From Granulicella pectinivorans (GTDB taxonomy: Bacteria > Acidobacteriota > Terriglobia > Terriglobales > Acidobacteriaceae), in assembly GCF_900114625.1 (NCBI RefSeq), contig NZ_FOZL01000001.1:558001-622000 (forward strand): DNA of 64,000 bases, written 5' to 3'. Shown here in pieces: positions 25,657 through 34,973 of this stretch (its first letter is position 1; each line of letters opens with the position of its first letter). A model generated the notes under the pieces. It saw only the letters and a program-made list of their open reading frames with translations. It made no database searches and was not told the origin of the DNA. The position numbers were made by a program, and so were the translations under genes.

Positions 25657-26832
25657 TTATCCGAGCTTGAGTTGTGGTGTGGCGCCGAGGTCGTCGGAGG
25701 CGAAGTCTTCGGCGAGGAGCTTGGGCCAGGCGGCGGCGGCGATCATGGCGGCGTTGTCCGTGGACATGGCCATGGAGGGGAAGGCGATGGGCAGGCCTTT
25801 GGCGGCGGCTTCCTTTTGGAAACGGGCGCGGAGCTCGCGATTGGCGGCTACTCCACCGGAGACGACGATGCCCTGGGCACCCAGGCACTCGGCGGCGGAG
25901 AGGGTCTGGCGGATGAGAATGCCGACGACCGCGTGCTGGAAGCTGGCGATGAGGTCGAGGGTCTGGGTATCCATCAGGGCGAGGGCGTCTTCGGGACGCG
26001 GGTTGGGGAGAGCGGCGAGGGCCTGCTGACGCAGGTCGGCGGCTTCGCGCATGTTCTTGGTCTGTACGTAGCGGAGGACCGCAGACTTGATCCCGGAGAA
26101 GGAGAAATCGAAGCGAGGTCCGGGTTGGGGGGGCGGGGCCTTCTTGTTCGGGGCGGGCTTGCCGTCGCGGTAGCGGGTTCCCTTGATGGCGTTGAACTGA
26201 AAGGGGACGGCCCGGGGGTTGCCGTGGGGGGCGAGGGCGTCGATCCAGGGGCCGCCGGGGTAGCCGAGGCCGAGGAGCTTGGCGACCTTGTCGTAGGCCT
26301 CGCCGGCGGCGTCGTCGACGGTGCGACCTACGTTGCGGTAGTGCCAGGCGGCCTCGGCGGTGCCGTGACGGGCCAGATACAGGTGGGTGTGGCCTCCGGA
26401 GACGACGAGAGCCAACAGAGGTAGGGGAATGGGGGCTTCGCCACGGAGTTGGGACTCCATGAGGACGGCGTGGATGTGGCCTTCGAGGTGGTTGATGGCG
26501 ATCAGGGGCTTGCCCGACCCGAAGGCAAGGGCCTTGGCGTAGAGGATGCCTACGAGGAGGGCTCCGGCGAGGCCGGGACCTTGCGTGACGGCGATGGCGT
26601 CGAGGTCGGCGAAGGTGACGTTGGCCTGGGCCATGGCGGCGCGGACGACGGGCACGATGTTGCGGAGGTGTTCGCGGCTGGCGAGCTCGGGGACGACGCC
26701 GCCATAGTTGGCGTGCAGGGCGATCTGGCTGGCGACGATGTTCGAGAGAGGCTCGTGGCCGGCTCGGACGACGGAGGCGGCGGTCTCATCGCAGGAGGAT
26801 TCGATGCCAAGGATGAGGCCTGTTTTCTGCAT
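25657..26832 (-). CDS. tsaD: tRNA N6-threonylcarbamoyladenosine transferase subunit
   Basis: TsaD transfers the threonylcarbamoyl group to A37 of ANN-decoding tRNAs. The family opening GIESSCDETAASVV, the metal ligands in NHLEGHIHAV, the VSGGHTHLY motif and SGGVAANREL are all present. At 391 residues it exceeds the usual ~340 because of a proline/lysine-rich insertion near residues 222-241 and another near 276-292. A GGAGGG-type purine stretch lies upstream of the ATG. It heads the unit tsaD-cysS-88-residue gene. Confidence 0.96.
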   Translation of the reverse strand: MQKTGLILGIESSCDETAASVVRAGHEPLSNIVASQIALHANYGGVVPELASREHLRNIVPVVRAAMAQANVTFADLDAIAVTQGPGLAGALLVGILYAKALAFGSGKPLIAINHLEGHIHAVLMESQLRGEAPIPLPLLALVVSGGHTHLYLARHGTAEAAWHYRNVGRTVDDAAGEAYDKVAKLLGLGYPGGPWIDALAPHGNPRAVPFQFNAIKGTRYRDGKPAPNKKAPPPQPGPRFDFSFSGIKSAVLRYVQTKNMREAADLRQQALAALPNPRPEDALALMDTQTLDLIASFQHAVVGILIRQTLSAAECLGAQGIVVSGGVAANRELRARFQKEAAAKGLPIAFPSMAMSTDNAAMIAAAAWPKLLAEDFASDDLGATPQLKLG

Positions 26833-27154
26833 CGTGCTTATACCCTCCCCCCTCCCTGAAATGACTCAAAGTCTTCGATCGAAAGGACTTGAGTGTGGAC
26901 TTACCAACCCTGCTTAACGTCGAAAGTCCGGCTCTGGAGGCCGGACTCCTGCTTGCTGCTCAGGACTTCAGTTTATCAGCTGTGTCAAGCGTCGAAGCAT
27001 ATTGCCGATCTTTGTTCGATGTCGGGTTGACTGTTCAGGTTTTCTGGCCTGGACCAGAATGCAGTACAATCGGGGGAGCGAATGACGACTGGCGATCCCG
27101 ATATGGGTTTCGAGTTCGGAGCCGCGCAAACCTAACAATCGGAGACCTGCTGAT
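26833..27154. other. Divergent intergenic region with one hairpin
   Basis: I see no gene in these 322 bp between divergent tsaD and the DUF882 gene. There is a stem AGTCCGGC / GCCGGACT at 26925-26947 and a TACAAT box at 27065-27070 that could be a -10 element for the plus-strand gene, though no good -35 sits at the right distance. Confidence 0.4.
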
Positions 27155-27907
27155 TTGTTCGTGCGTACGTCCACTTTCCCACTTCGCTCGCTGACCTCCT
27201 TCCGTGTTCTCTCCGGTTTTGTTCTCCTTATTTTGATGGGTGTCGCCGTTCCTTCCGCGAGTGCGCGGAACCGTTCGACGCGCCGTCATACGACCAAGTT
27301 TCGCGCGATGGCGCACGCCTTCGTCGACGTCGCCCTTCCTGCCGCAGGTCTTTTGCCGGAGAGCGAAGCCGACCTGCCCGTGGACGGCCTGAAGTATGAG
27401 CTGAAGCTGGTCCGCAGCCATACCGACGATGCGATCGACGTCGTGTACCGGATTGGCGATGTGTACATGCCCGGCGCTCTGATGGAACTGAACCACTTCC
27501 TGCGCGACAGCCACAACCAGGAGGTCAGCTTCATCGATCCGCGCACCTTCGACGTGCTGCACACGATGCTGGCGAAGCTGGGCAAGAACGACAGCCCGAT
27601 CGACATTCTTTCGGGCTTCCGGTCGCAGGAGACGAACGACATGCTGCGGCAAAGCGGGACGACCAACGCGGCCGAGCACTCGCAGCATATTGAAGCCACT
27701 GCGATCGATCTGCGGGTTCCGGGTGTTCCGGCGCCTCTCCTGCGCGATGCGGCGAAGTCGCTGGCGATGGGCGGTGTCGGGTACTATCCGGCTGGGCAGT
27801 TCGTGCATGTGGACGTGGGTCCGGTGCGGGAGTGGACCTTCTCCGGGCATGCGGCGCGAGCGAGACATAAGGGATCGCGGCGTTCGAGGCGCAATCGCCG
27901 GGCGTAA
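27155..27907 (+). CDS. DUF882 / YcbK-type M15 peptidase-like exported protein
   Basis: A 250-residue protein with an N-terminal hydrophobic export segment (FVLLILMGVAVPSASA). The catalytic-type domain holds the M15-like zinc pattern: SQHIEATAIDLRV (His and Asp) and FVHVDVGPVREW (His), together with SGFRSQETN. The family acts in or near the cell wall; MepK (YcbK) of E. coli cuts peptidoglycan cross-links. The start is uncertain: TTG at 27155 or GTG at 27161, both after GGAG, as no ATG occurs before the signal segment. cca follows after 21 bases. Confidence 0.85.
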   Translation: MFVRTSTFPLRSLTSFRVLSGFVLLILMGVAVPSASARNRSTRRHTTKFRAMAHAFVDVALPAAGLLPESEADLPVDGLKYELKLVRSHTDDAIDVVYRIGDVYMPGALMELNHFLRDSHNQEVSFIDPRTFDVLHTMLAKLGKNDSPIDILSGFRSQETNDMLRQSGTTNAAEHSQHIEATAIDLRVPGVPAPLLRDAAKSLAMGGVGYYPAGQFVHVDVGPVREWTFSGHAARARHKGSRRSRRNRRA

Positions 27908-27928
27908 GCCAGTCTCTATAGTGGTGGG

Positions 27929-29317
27929 ATGGACGTTCGGGGCCAGATTGAGTTTCGGCGGGCGGCTGGGGTGGCTTGTGCCCTGGTCGAGGCTGGATTT
28001 GTAGCATTCTTTGCCGGCGGATGCGTGCGGGACCTGCTTCTTGGGCGGGTGCCGGATGACTATGACGTCGCGACTTCAGCGACTCCAGAACAGGTAATGT
28101 CTGTGTTTGCCAGGCTGGGGCGCAAGACGCTCTCGGTGGGCGCGCACTTTGGCGTGGTGCTGGTGTGTGGCGAAGGCGATGGGCAGGGTGAGGCCGTGGA
28201 AGTGGCTACGTTTCGGCACGATGGAGCGTACAGCGATGGGCGGCGTCCGGATGCGGTGCGGTTTTCTACGGATGCGCGCGAAGATGTGGTGCGGCGGGAC
28301 TTCACGATCAACGGCATGCTGCTCGATGTGATGGCGTTTGAGGCTGATGGAGATCTGGACGGCGCGGTGCTGGACTATGTGGGTGGGCGCGACGACCTGA
28401 AGGCCGGGGTAGTGCGGGCGATCGGGGATCCGGTGCTGCGGTTTACCGAGGATAAGCTGCGGATGCTGCGGGGAGTGCGGTTTGCGGCCCGTCTGGGATT
28501 TTCGATCGAGGAGGAGACGTTCCGTGCGATGCGGGCGCTGGCCCCGGAGATTGGTGCGGTGAGCTGCGAACGGATTCGCGAAGAGTTGACCCGGATGCTG
28601 ACCGAGGGGGCGGCGCGGAGGGCATTCGAGATGCTCGACGCGAGTGGACTGCTGGCGCAGGTGCTGCCGGAGATGGTGAAGATGCATGGGGTGGAGCAGC
28701 CGCCGGAGTACCATCCGGAGGGCGATGTGTTCGTGCATACGATGATGCTGCTCGAAAACCTGCGGGCCGGGTGCACGGCGACGCTGGGGTGGGGGGCGCT
28801 GCTGCACGATGTGGGCAAGCCGGCTACGTTTCAGCCGCCGCAGGGGCCGGGAGACCGGATCCGGTTCAACGGACATGTCGAGGTCGGGGTGCGCATCGCC
28901 GAGGTGATTCTCGGCCGGCTGCGCTTCTCGGGGGAGGAGACGGAGCAGATTCTGGCGCTGGTGCGGAACCATATGAAGTTTGGCGATGTGATGAAGATGA
29001 AGCGGTCGACGCTGCTGCGTTTTCTGCGGATGCCAAAGTTCGAGGAGCACCTGGCGCTGCACTGGATGGACTGCATGGCGGCGCATGGGCGGATGGAGCT
29101 CTACTGGTATGCGAAGCATGAGTATGAGGCGGCTCCGGCTGAGGCGCTGCGGCCTCAACTCTTTGTGACGGGGAGGGATTTGATTGCGGCTGGGTATCGG
29201 CCGGGGCCCCGGTTCAAGGCGATGCTGGAGCTGGCGGAGGACGCTCAGCTGGAGGGGCGGATTGGGTCTCGGGAACAGGGACTGAGGCTGGTGCGGGAGA
29301 GGTTCGGGGTGGGGTAG
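27929..29317 (+). CDS. cca: tRNA CCA-adding enzyme / nucleotidyltransferase
   Basis: A 462-residue class II nucleotidyltransferase that adds or repairs the tRNA 3' CCA end. The head domain starts FFAGGCVRDLLLGRVPDDYDVATSA with the catalytic Asp pair; the RNA-binding linker DKLRMLRGVRFAARLGF follows, and an HD domain with LLHDVGKP is near residue 292. In bacteria with several such enzymes, related proteins can be poly(A) or A-adding only, so CCA-adding is likely but not certain. A solitary copy of the purine-rich repeat follows the stop. Confidence 0.92.
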   Translation: MDVRGQIEFRRAAGVACALVEAGFVAFFAGGCVRDLLLGRVPDDYDVATSATPEQVMSVFARLGRKTLSVGAHFGVVLVCGEGDGQGEAVEVATFRHDGAYSDGRRPDAVRFSTDAREDVVRRDFTINGMLLDVMAFEADGDLDGAVLDYVGGRDDLKAGVVRAIGDPVLRFTEDKLRMLRGVRFAARLGFSIEEETFRAMRALAPEIGAVSCERIREELTRMLTEGAARRAFEMLDASGLLAQVLPEMVKMHGVEQPPEYHPEGDVFVHTMMLLENLRAGCTATLGWGALLHDVGKPATFQPPQGPGDRIRFNGHVEVGVRIAEVILGRLRFSGEETEQILALVRNHMKFGDVMKMKRSTLLRFLRMPKFEEHLALHWMDCMAAHGRMELYWYAKHEYEAAPAEALRPQLFVTGRDLIAAGYRPGPRFKAMLELAEDAQLEGRIGSREQGLRLVRERFGVG

Positions 29318-29322
29318 GTTGA

Positions 29323-29383
29323 GCAAAAGATTGTGAGGAAAAGGCTGGAAAGGCGGGAAAAAGAGGCAACAGCAAAAGCAAGA
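29323..29383 (+). repeat. Purine-rich repeat, copy D (single arm)
   Basis: It starts GCAAAAGATTGTGAGGAAAA and continues GGCTGGAAAGGCGGG, then AAAAAGAGGCAACAGCAAAAGC. It matches the purine arm of copies A-C, but I find no pyrimidine partner downstream. It lies 5 bases past the cca stop. Confidence 0.65.
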
Positions 29384-29423
29384 AATGGGCTGAGAGTTTT
29401 TGATGGTGGGTGAGGGGGATGGT

Positions 29424-30686
29424 ATGGGTCTGGCTGCGTTCGATGTGGTCGTGGTTGGGGCGGGAATGGCTGGGCTGACGGCTGCGCGGGGATTGCTGGA
29501 GCGGGGGCTTTCGGTGTGCGTGGTAGAGGCTCGGGAGCGGGTGGGCGGACGGATTCTGAGTGAGCGGCGGGGCGATGTGGTGGTGGAGATGGGGGCGGAG
29601 TTTGTGCATGGGCGGCCTCCGGAGCTTTGGGCGTTGATCGAGGAGGCGGGGCTGGAGACGTATGAGCTGGATGGAGCTCAGGTTGAGGCGGATGGGGAGG
29701 GTGGATGGAGGGATGAATCCGGGGAAGAGGATGATCGATTCGCGGTGCTGGAGGAACTGGAGGGCTTCGCGGGGCCGGACTGCGGGTTTATCGAGTATGC
29801 GGACCGGATTGGGGTTACGGGAGACGAGCGGGCGGGCATCGTCAGTTTCGTTGAGGGGTTCAATGCGGCGGATGCGCGGGTGGCAAGCGTGATGGCGCTG
29901 GGGGCGCAACAGGCGGCGGAGGGTGCCATTGAAGGCGACCGCATGTGGCATGTGCAGGGTGGCTATGCTCGGGTACCGGAGTATCTGGCGGGCCGGGTGA
30001 CGGAGCTGGGCGGGGTGCTACGGCTGGGGTTTGCGGTGGATGAGGTGCGGTGGGAGCGAGGGCGCGCGGCGGTTCTGGGCCGGGGTGAGGAGATTCGTGC
30101 GGAACGCGCGGTGGTGACGGTTCCGGTGGGAGTGTTACAGGCGGGAACGATACGGTTTGTGCCGGAGCCGCAGGATCGGCTGGAGCTGGCGGGGAAGCTG
30201 CGGATGGGGCAGGTCTGCCGGTTCACGATGGTGTTTCGGGAGAGGTTCTGGGCGGAGCGGGCGCCGGCGATGAGCTTCCTTTTCTCGTTTGAAGAGACGC
30301 CCTCGGTGTGGTGGACGCCGTATCCGGATGAAACGGCGATGCTGACAGGATGGGTGGGTGGTCCACGGTCGGATGCGCTGGCGGGTTTGAGCGCGGAGGT
30401 GCTGGGCGCAAAGGGCTGCGAGGTGCTTGGACGGGCGTTTGGGATGGATGTTCGCGAGCTTCTGGTGAGTTGCGCGATGCATGACTGGCGGGGTGATGCA
30501 TGGACGCTTGGGGCTTACAGCTATATTGCGGCGGGGGAGCTGGATACGCCGCGACGGATGGCTGAGCCGGTGGAGGAGACGCTCTACTTTGCTGGAGAGC
30601 ATACGGATGTGACGGGGCACTGGGGGACGGTGCATGCGGCGATGCGCAGCGGGTTGCGCGTGGTGGAGCAGATTATTGCTGGATAG
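29424..30686 (+). CDS. Flavin-containing amine oxidase family protein
   Basis: A 420-residue FAD enzyme. The Rossmann motif VVVVGAGMAGLTAARGL and the GG doublet in VGGRILSERR are near the N-terminus; the C-terminal FAD motif is LYFAGEHTDVTGHWGTVHAAMRSG. The substrate-channel region resembles polyamine or monoamine oxidases. The ATG at 29424 has GAGGGGG upstream; an upstream ATG at 29403 is less likely. Substrate unknown, membrane or export signal absent. Confidence 0.9.
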   Translation: MGLAAFDVVVVGAGMAGLTAARGLLERGLSVCVVEARERVGGRILSERRGDVVVEMGAEFVHGRPPELWALIEEAGLETYELDGAQVEADGEGGWRDESGEEDDRFAVLEELEGFAGPDCGFIEYADRIGVTGDERAGIVSFVEGFNAADARVASVMALGAQQAAEGAIEGDRMWHVQGGYARVPEYLAGRVTELGGVLRLGFAVDEVRWERGRAAVLGRGEEIRAERAVVTVPVGVLQAGTIRFVPEPQDRLELAGKLRMGQVCRFTMVFRERFWAERAPAMSFLFSFEETPSVWWTPYPDETAMLTGWVGGPRSDALAGLSAEVLGAKGCEVLGRAFGMDVRELLVSCAMHDWRGDAWTLGAYSYIAAGELDTPRRMAEPVEETLYFAGEHTDVTGHWGTVHAAMRSGLRVVEQIIAG

Positions 30687-30794
30687 GGTTGTGGGACACC
30701 CGGATTTTGGGCTGGTTTGAAGCGGAATCACCAAAGAGTTGCCGTGTCGCAGGTGAGCTAACGGGGAGTCTTTCCGTAGCATCTGAATGGGTCT

Positions 30795-33700
30795 ATGCTT
30801 ATGCCCATGACGACTGAGACGACGCGTCCGCTGCTGAATACGCCTGCCGATATCACTCCCGATACGACTGTTGTGGTGAATGGCCGTGCCGTCGAGGCAC
30901 ATGTGGGAGAGCCGCTGATCGATGTGCTGAATCGCGATACGACACATCGCGCGGCGAAGCCGTTGCCGCAGGTCTGCTATGTGAAGGCGATGGGCGCGAT
31001 TCAGAGTTGCGACACCTGCATGGTGGAGGTGAACGGGACGCTGGTGCGGGCGTGCGGGACGAGTGTCGCGGTGGGGATGACGGTCGCGACCGAGGGCGGT
31101 CGGGTGGATGCGGCGCAGCGAGAAGCGTTCGATCGGATTCTGCAGAACCATGAGCTGTACTGCACGGTGTGCGACAACAACAACCAGAACTGTACGGTAC
31201 ACAACACAACGGCGGATCTTGCGGTGGAACACCAGGCGAGACCGTTCTTGCATAAGCCGTATGTGCAGGATCACTCGAACGCGTTCTACCGCTATGACCC
31301 TGACCAGTGCATTCTGTGCGGGCGATGCGTGGAGGCGTGCCAGAACGTGCAGGTGAACGAGACGCTGACGATCGACTGGAAGAGCGCGCATCCACGGGTG
31401 CTTTGGGATGGCGGGGAGACGATCGATGGGTCGAGCTGCGTGAGTTGCGGGCATTGCGTTACGGTGTGTCCGTGCAATGCGCTGATGGAGAAGACGATGC
31501 TGGGCAAGGCCGGCTATCTCACCAACACGGCGGGCAAGGTACTGGACGACATGATCGAGGTGGTGAAGGAGATCGAGCCGAGCATGGGGTATGGGCCGAT
31601 TCTTGAGGTCTCGGAGGTGGAAGCCGAGATGCGGCATGCGCGGGTGAAGCGCACGAAGACGGTGTGTACGTACTGCGGGGTTGGGTGCAGCTTCGATGTG
31701 TGGACGCGAGACCGGCACATTCTGAAGATTGAACCGATGCATGGCCCGGCGAACGGGATTTCGACGTGCGTGAAGGGTAAGTTCGCATGGGACTTTGTGA
31801 ACTCGCCGAAGAGGCTGACCTCGCCGTTGCTGCGGCAGGGCGATACGTTTGTCGAGGTGACGTGGGAGAAGGCGATGGAGGTGATCGCCGAGAAGTTCAA
31901 CGCGGCGAAGGCAGAGTTTGGACCGGATTCGCTGGCTTTTATCGCTTCTTCGAAGTGCACCAATGAAGAGAGTTACCTGATGCAGAAGCTGGCGCGGGCG
32001 GTGGTGGGGACCAACAACATCGATAACTGCAGCCGGTACTGCCAGACACCGGCGACGATGGGGCTGTCGCGCACGGTGGGGTATGGCGGGGATACGGGCT
32101 CGATCGCGGATATCGAGAAGGCCGGGCTGGTGCTGATTATCGGGTCGAATACGTCGGAGTCGCACCCGGTGCTGGCGACACGGGTGAAGCGGTCACATAA
32201 GCATCGGGGGCAGAGGCTGATTGTCGCCGACCTGCGCAAGCATGAGATGGCGGAGAGAGCGGACATCTTTATCCGTCCGAATCCATCGACCGATGCGGTG
32301 TGGCTGATGGCGGTGGCGAAGTACATTGTCGACCACAACCTGCATGCGAAGGACTTTGTTGCGCAGTGGGTGAATAAGTTCGATGACTATGTGAAGTCGA
32401 TTGAGCCTTACACGCTGGAGCATGCTGCTGCGACCACGGGGATTTCGGTCGAGGTGCTGGAGACTGTGGCGCTAGAGATCGCGCGGGCCAAGGGCGTATG
32501 CATCCTTTGGGCGATGGGGGTGACGCAGCATTGTGGGGGGTCGGATACGTCGACTTCGATCTCGAACCTGCTGTTGTTGACTGGGAATTATATGAAGCCG
32601 GGGGCTGGGGCGTATCCGCTGCGCGGACATAACAACGTGCAGGGCGCGAGCGACTTTGGGTCGATGCCGAATCTGTTTCCGGGTTATCAGAAGGTCGATG
32701 ACCCCGAGGTGCGGGGCAAGTTCGAGGCGGACTGGGGTGTGACGCTGCCGGTGGTGAAGGGGCTCGACAACCATGGGATGATCGAGGCGATCCACCAGGG
32801 CAAGCTGAAGGTGCTGTATCTGAAGGGCGAGGATACGATTACCTCCGACGCGAATGCGAACCATGTGGACGCGGCGTTTCGGAAGCTGGACTTCATGGTG
32901 GTGCAGGATGTGATGTTCTCGCAGACGGCGGCGTATGCGGACCTGGTGCTGCCGGCGAGTCCGTCGCTCGAAAAGGAAGGGACGTTCACGAGCACGGAAC
33001 GGAGGATGCAGAGGCTGTATCGAGCGCTGGATCCGCTGGGGTACTCGCTGCCGGATTGGGAGATCATCCAGATGATCGCGAACACGCTGGGGGCGAGGTG
33101 GAACTACACGCATCCTTCGGAGATTATGGCAGAGGTCGCGCGGCTGACGCCCATGTTCGCGGGTGTGACGTATGAACGGCTGGAGGGCTACAAGACGCTG
33201 CAGTGGCCGGTGGCGAAGGATGGCACGGATACACCGCTGTTGTTCACGGAGAAGTTTCCATTTCCGGATGGCAAGGCGAAGTTTCACCCGATCGAGTACC
33301 TCGAATCGTCGGAGGAGACGAATGCGACGTTCGATCTGCATTTGAACAACGGGCGCGTGCTGGAGCATTTCGAGCAGGGTGCGATGACGTATCAGTCACC
33401 AGGCATCATGGCGATGACGCCGGAGAACTTTGTGGAGGTTTCGCCGGAGCTGGCGGCGGAGCGCGGGCTGACGAGCGGGAGCCTGGTGAGGGTGCGGTCG
33501 CCGTACGGGCAGTTGCGGGTGCAGGTGCTGGTGACGGACCGGGTGCAGGGCAAGCAGCTCTATATGCCGATGAACTCGGTGCTGGAGCCGGTAAACAAGC
33601 TGACGGGAAGCCACCTGGACAGGGCGACGAATACGCCGGCGTACAAGGAGATCTCGGTGGAGATGGTGCTGCTGGAGGCGAAGGGCGAGAGCCCGTTACC

Positions 33701-33833
33701 GCGGAGCAACTTCCGCAACGGCAAGCGCACGCCACAGATGGGGGTCGAGGTGAGCCGCAAGTGGGATCGCGACGATTACCACCTGCCGGGGACACGGGCA
33801 GCCGATGAGCTGGTCCAGATCAAGACAACCTAA
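30795..33833 (+). CDS. forE: Formate dehydrogenase catalytic subunit, ForE type
   Basis: A 1012-residue molybdopterin enzyme. Domains in order: NuoG-like 2Fe-2S domain (Cys in QSCDTC), a His-Cys 4Fe-4S segment (ELYCTVCDNNNQNC), a two-cluster ferredoxin domain (CILCGRCVEAC and CVSCGHCVTVCPC, from residue ~171), then the molybdopterin core starting with CTYCGVGC (~292). The active-site Cys, replacing selenocysteine, is Cys416 in CSRYCQTP; the next residue is Gln where classical formate dehydrogenases have His. This pattern and the DUF1641 gene right behind it match the ForCE enzymes of Bacillus subtilis (YjgC/YjgD). Starts at 30801 and 30807 are also possible. Confidence 0.92.
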   Translation: MLMPMTTETTRPLLNTPADITPDTTVVVNGRAVEAHVGEPLIDVLNRDTTHRAAKPLPQVCYVKAMGAIQSCDTCMVEVNGTLVRACGTSVAVGMTVATEGGRVDAAQREAFDRILQNHELYCTVCDNNNQNCTVHNTTADLAVEHQARPFLHKPYVQDHSNAFYRYDPDQCILCGRCVEACQNVQVNETLTIDWKSAHPRVLWDGGETIDGSSCVSCGHCVTVCPCNALMEKTMLGKAGYLTNTAGKVLDDMIEVVKEIEPSMGYGPILEVSEVEAEMRHARVKRTKTVCTYCGVGCSFDVWTRDRHILKIEPMHGPANGISTCVKGKFAWDFVNSPKRLTSPLLRQGDTFVEVTWEKAMEVIAEKFNAAKAEFGPDSLAFIASSKCTNEESYLMQKLARAVVGTNNIDNCSRYCQTPATMGLSRTVGYGGDTGSIADIEKAGLVLIIGSNTSESHPVLATRVKRSHKHRGQRLIVADLRKHEMAERADIFIRPNPSTDAVWLMAVAKYIVDHNLHAKDFVAQWVNKFDDYVKSIEPYTLEHAAATTGISVEVLETVALEIARAKGVCILWAMGVTQHCGGSDTSTSISNLLLLTGNYMKPGAGAYPLRGHNNVQGASDFGSMPNLFPGYQKVDDPEVRGKFEADWGVTLPVVKGLDNHGMIEAIHQGKLKVLYLKGEDTITSDANANHVDAAFRKLDFMVVQDVMFSQTAAYADLVLPASPSLEKEGTFTSTERRMQRLYRALDPLGYSLPDWEIIQMIANTLGARWNYTHPSEIMAEVARLTPMFAGVTYERLEGYKTLQWPVAKDGTDTPLLFTEKFPFPDGKAKFHPIEYLESSEETNATFDLHLNNGRVLEHFEQGAMTYQSPGIMAMTPENFVEVSPELAAERGLTSGSLVRVRSPYGQLRVQVLVTDRVQGKQLYMPMNSVLEPVNKLTGSHLDRATNTPAYKEISVEMVLLEAKGESPLPRSNFRNGKRTPQMGVEVSRKWDRDDYHLPGTRAADELVQIKTT

Positions 33834-33846
33834 GAAAGAGGCATGC

Positions 33847-34305
33847 GTGGCGAATCCAATTGCGTTTCAACCAAAGATCGCGGACCCAAAGGTGAACCTG
33901 CAGCGCAGGCTGGAGGCTGCTCCGGAAGAGCATGCGGAGGCTCTGCTCGTGGTGTGGGATTTGCTCCAGGCGGCACATGACCAGGGACTGCTGGATACGG
34001 CGCATGGGCTTGTGACCGCGAAGGATACGATCTTCGGCAAACTGGCCGAGGCCGCGAAGGGGCCGGAGGGCGTGGCGGCGATTCGCAATGGGATTGCGCT
34101 GCTGCAAGTGCTGGCTTCGCTCGATCCGGAGGTGCTGGATCGGATGGTGCGGGCGATGACTGCGGCGAGTAAGGAGCATCAGGCGGAGGTTGCCCCACCA
34201 TCGCTATGGCAGATCGCGAAGAGGGCGATGAGCGAGGACTCACGGCGGGCGCTCTCGTTGATGACGCTTGTGGTGCAGAGTGTGGGAAAGGGTCTTAGGC
34301 GATAG
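33847..34305 (+). CDS. forC: DUF1641 subunit of formate dehydrogenase, ForC type
   Basis: A 152-residue helical protein with the DUF1641 pattern (LLQAAHDQGLLDTAHGLVTAKD, then GVAAIRNGIALLQVLASLDPEVLDRMV). In B. subtilis, ForC proteins tie ForE to the membrane and to menaquinone. Here the C-terminus (ALSLMTLVVQSVGKGL) is amphipathic and may contact the membrane. The start is GTG at 33847 with AAAGAGG six bases upstream, 13 bases after the forE stop, so the pair is one operon. A terminator follows. Confidence 0.85.
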   Translation: MANPIAFQPKIADPKVNLQRRLEAAPEEHAEALLVVWDLLQAAHDQGLLDTAHGLVTAKDTIFGKLAEAAKGPEGVAAIRNGIALLQVLASLDPEVLDRMVRAMTAASKEHQAEVAPPSLWQIAKRAMSEDSRRALSLMTLVVQSVGKGLRR

Positions 34306-34386
34306 ATTTCCCGATCCGGGGATTCTCAAGGGATCGATTGCGAATCCGATTAGAAAAACATTGACGTCGTCAAGCCGGGTGCATCA

Positions 34387-34420
34387 ACGAGCCGCTCCCT
34401 TGCCGAAGCGGCTTCGTTTT
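34387..34420 (+). terminator. Terminator of the formate dehydrogenase operon
   Basis: Stem ACGAGCCGCT / AGCGGCTTCGT with one bulge, followed by TTTT. It lies about 80 bases after the forC stop, between convergent genes. Confidence 0.75.
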
Positions 34421-34436
34421 CCCGATTTGGTTTTCC

Positions 34437-34973
34437 TTATTTTGTGGTGACACCTGTGATGTGGATCTCGGGGATCTGCACGTTCCAGTTGGCGTTGATG
34501 TTCTCGAAGATGAGTCGGAACTCGCGGTCCTCACCCGGTGCGATGGGCGCGGCAGAGATGGGCTGCGTGTCGACGTAGGGCTCGCGGGTTCGGATGAGAG
34601 GCAGGGGCAGGGTCTCGACCTGCGGGGGCATCGCGACGTCGTTGCGGAAGAGGACCTGCACGGTGACACCGGTTACGGTTTTGGTGCCAGTGTTGCGGAT
34701 GTGGCCATCGATGAAGGTGGACTTGCCGCCGGAGAGGCTGGTCGATTCGCTCATGACGGGGTCGGCGATGGGCAGGTTTGCGGCGTAGGCGTCGAGCGGA
34801 AGGATCGTTCCAGGGGGCACGGGCTTGGCACCGCGGGAGAAGAGGAAGACGACCGCGAGAATGAGGACGACGGCTCCGGCAGCAATGAGAACGGGCACCT
34901 TGGGAAAGCCGCCGCGCTCGGACGGGGGTGCGGCGAAGAGCTGGCTGGGCGGGGTCTCGATGGGATCGCTCAT
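34437..34973 (-). CDS. DUF2393-type membrane-anchored protein
   Basis: A 178-residue protein with a Pro/Ser-rich cytoplasmic N-terminus, one transmembrane helix (about residues 27-46) and an extracytoplasmic beta-sandwich-like domain (FIDGHIRNTGTKTVTGVTVQVLF ... FRLIFENINANWNVQIPEIHI). This layout matches DUF2393/FxLYD-like proteins that stabilise envelope components. Function unknown; convergent with the formate dehydrogenase operon. Confidence 0.65.
   Translation of the reverse strand: MSDPIETPPSQLFAAPPSERGGFPKVPVLIAAGAVVLILAVVFLFSRGAKPVPPGTILPLDAYAANLPIADPVMSESTSLSGGKSTFIDGHIRNTGTKTVTGVTVQVLFRNDVAMPPQVETLPLPLIRTREPYVDTQPISAAPIAPGEDREFRLIFENINANWNVQIPEIHITGVTTK

Noticed and set aside
32040..32042. 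Selenocysteine in the formate dehydrogenase
   Set aside because: The codon at the active site is TGC (Cys), not TGA, and no other in-frame TGA occurs.
30135..32165. 676-codon minus-strand open frame opposite the amine oxidase and formate dehydrogenase genes
   Set aside because: Arg/His-rich antisense translation with no domain; the plus-strand genes are unambiguous.
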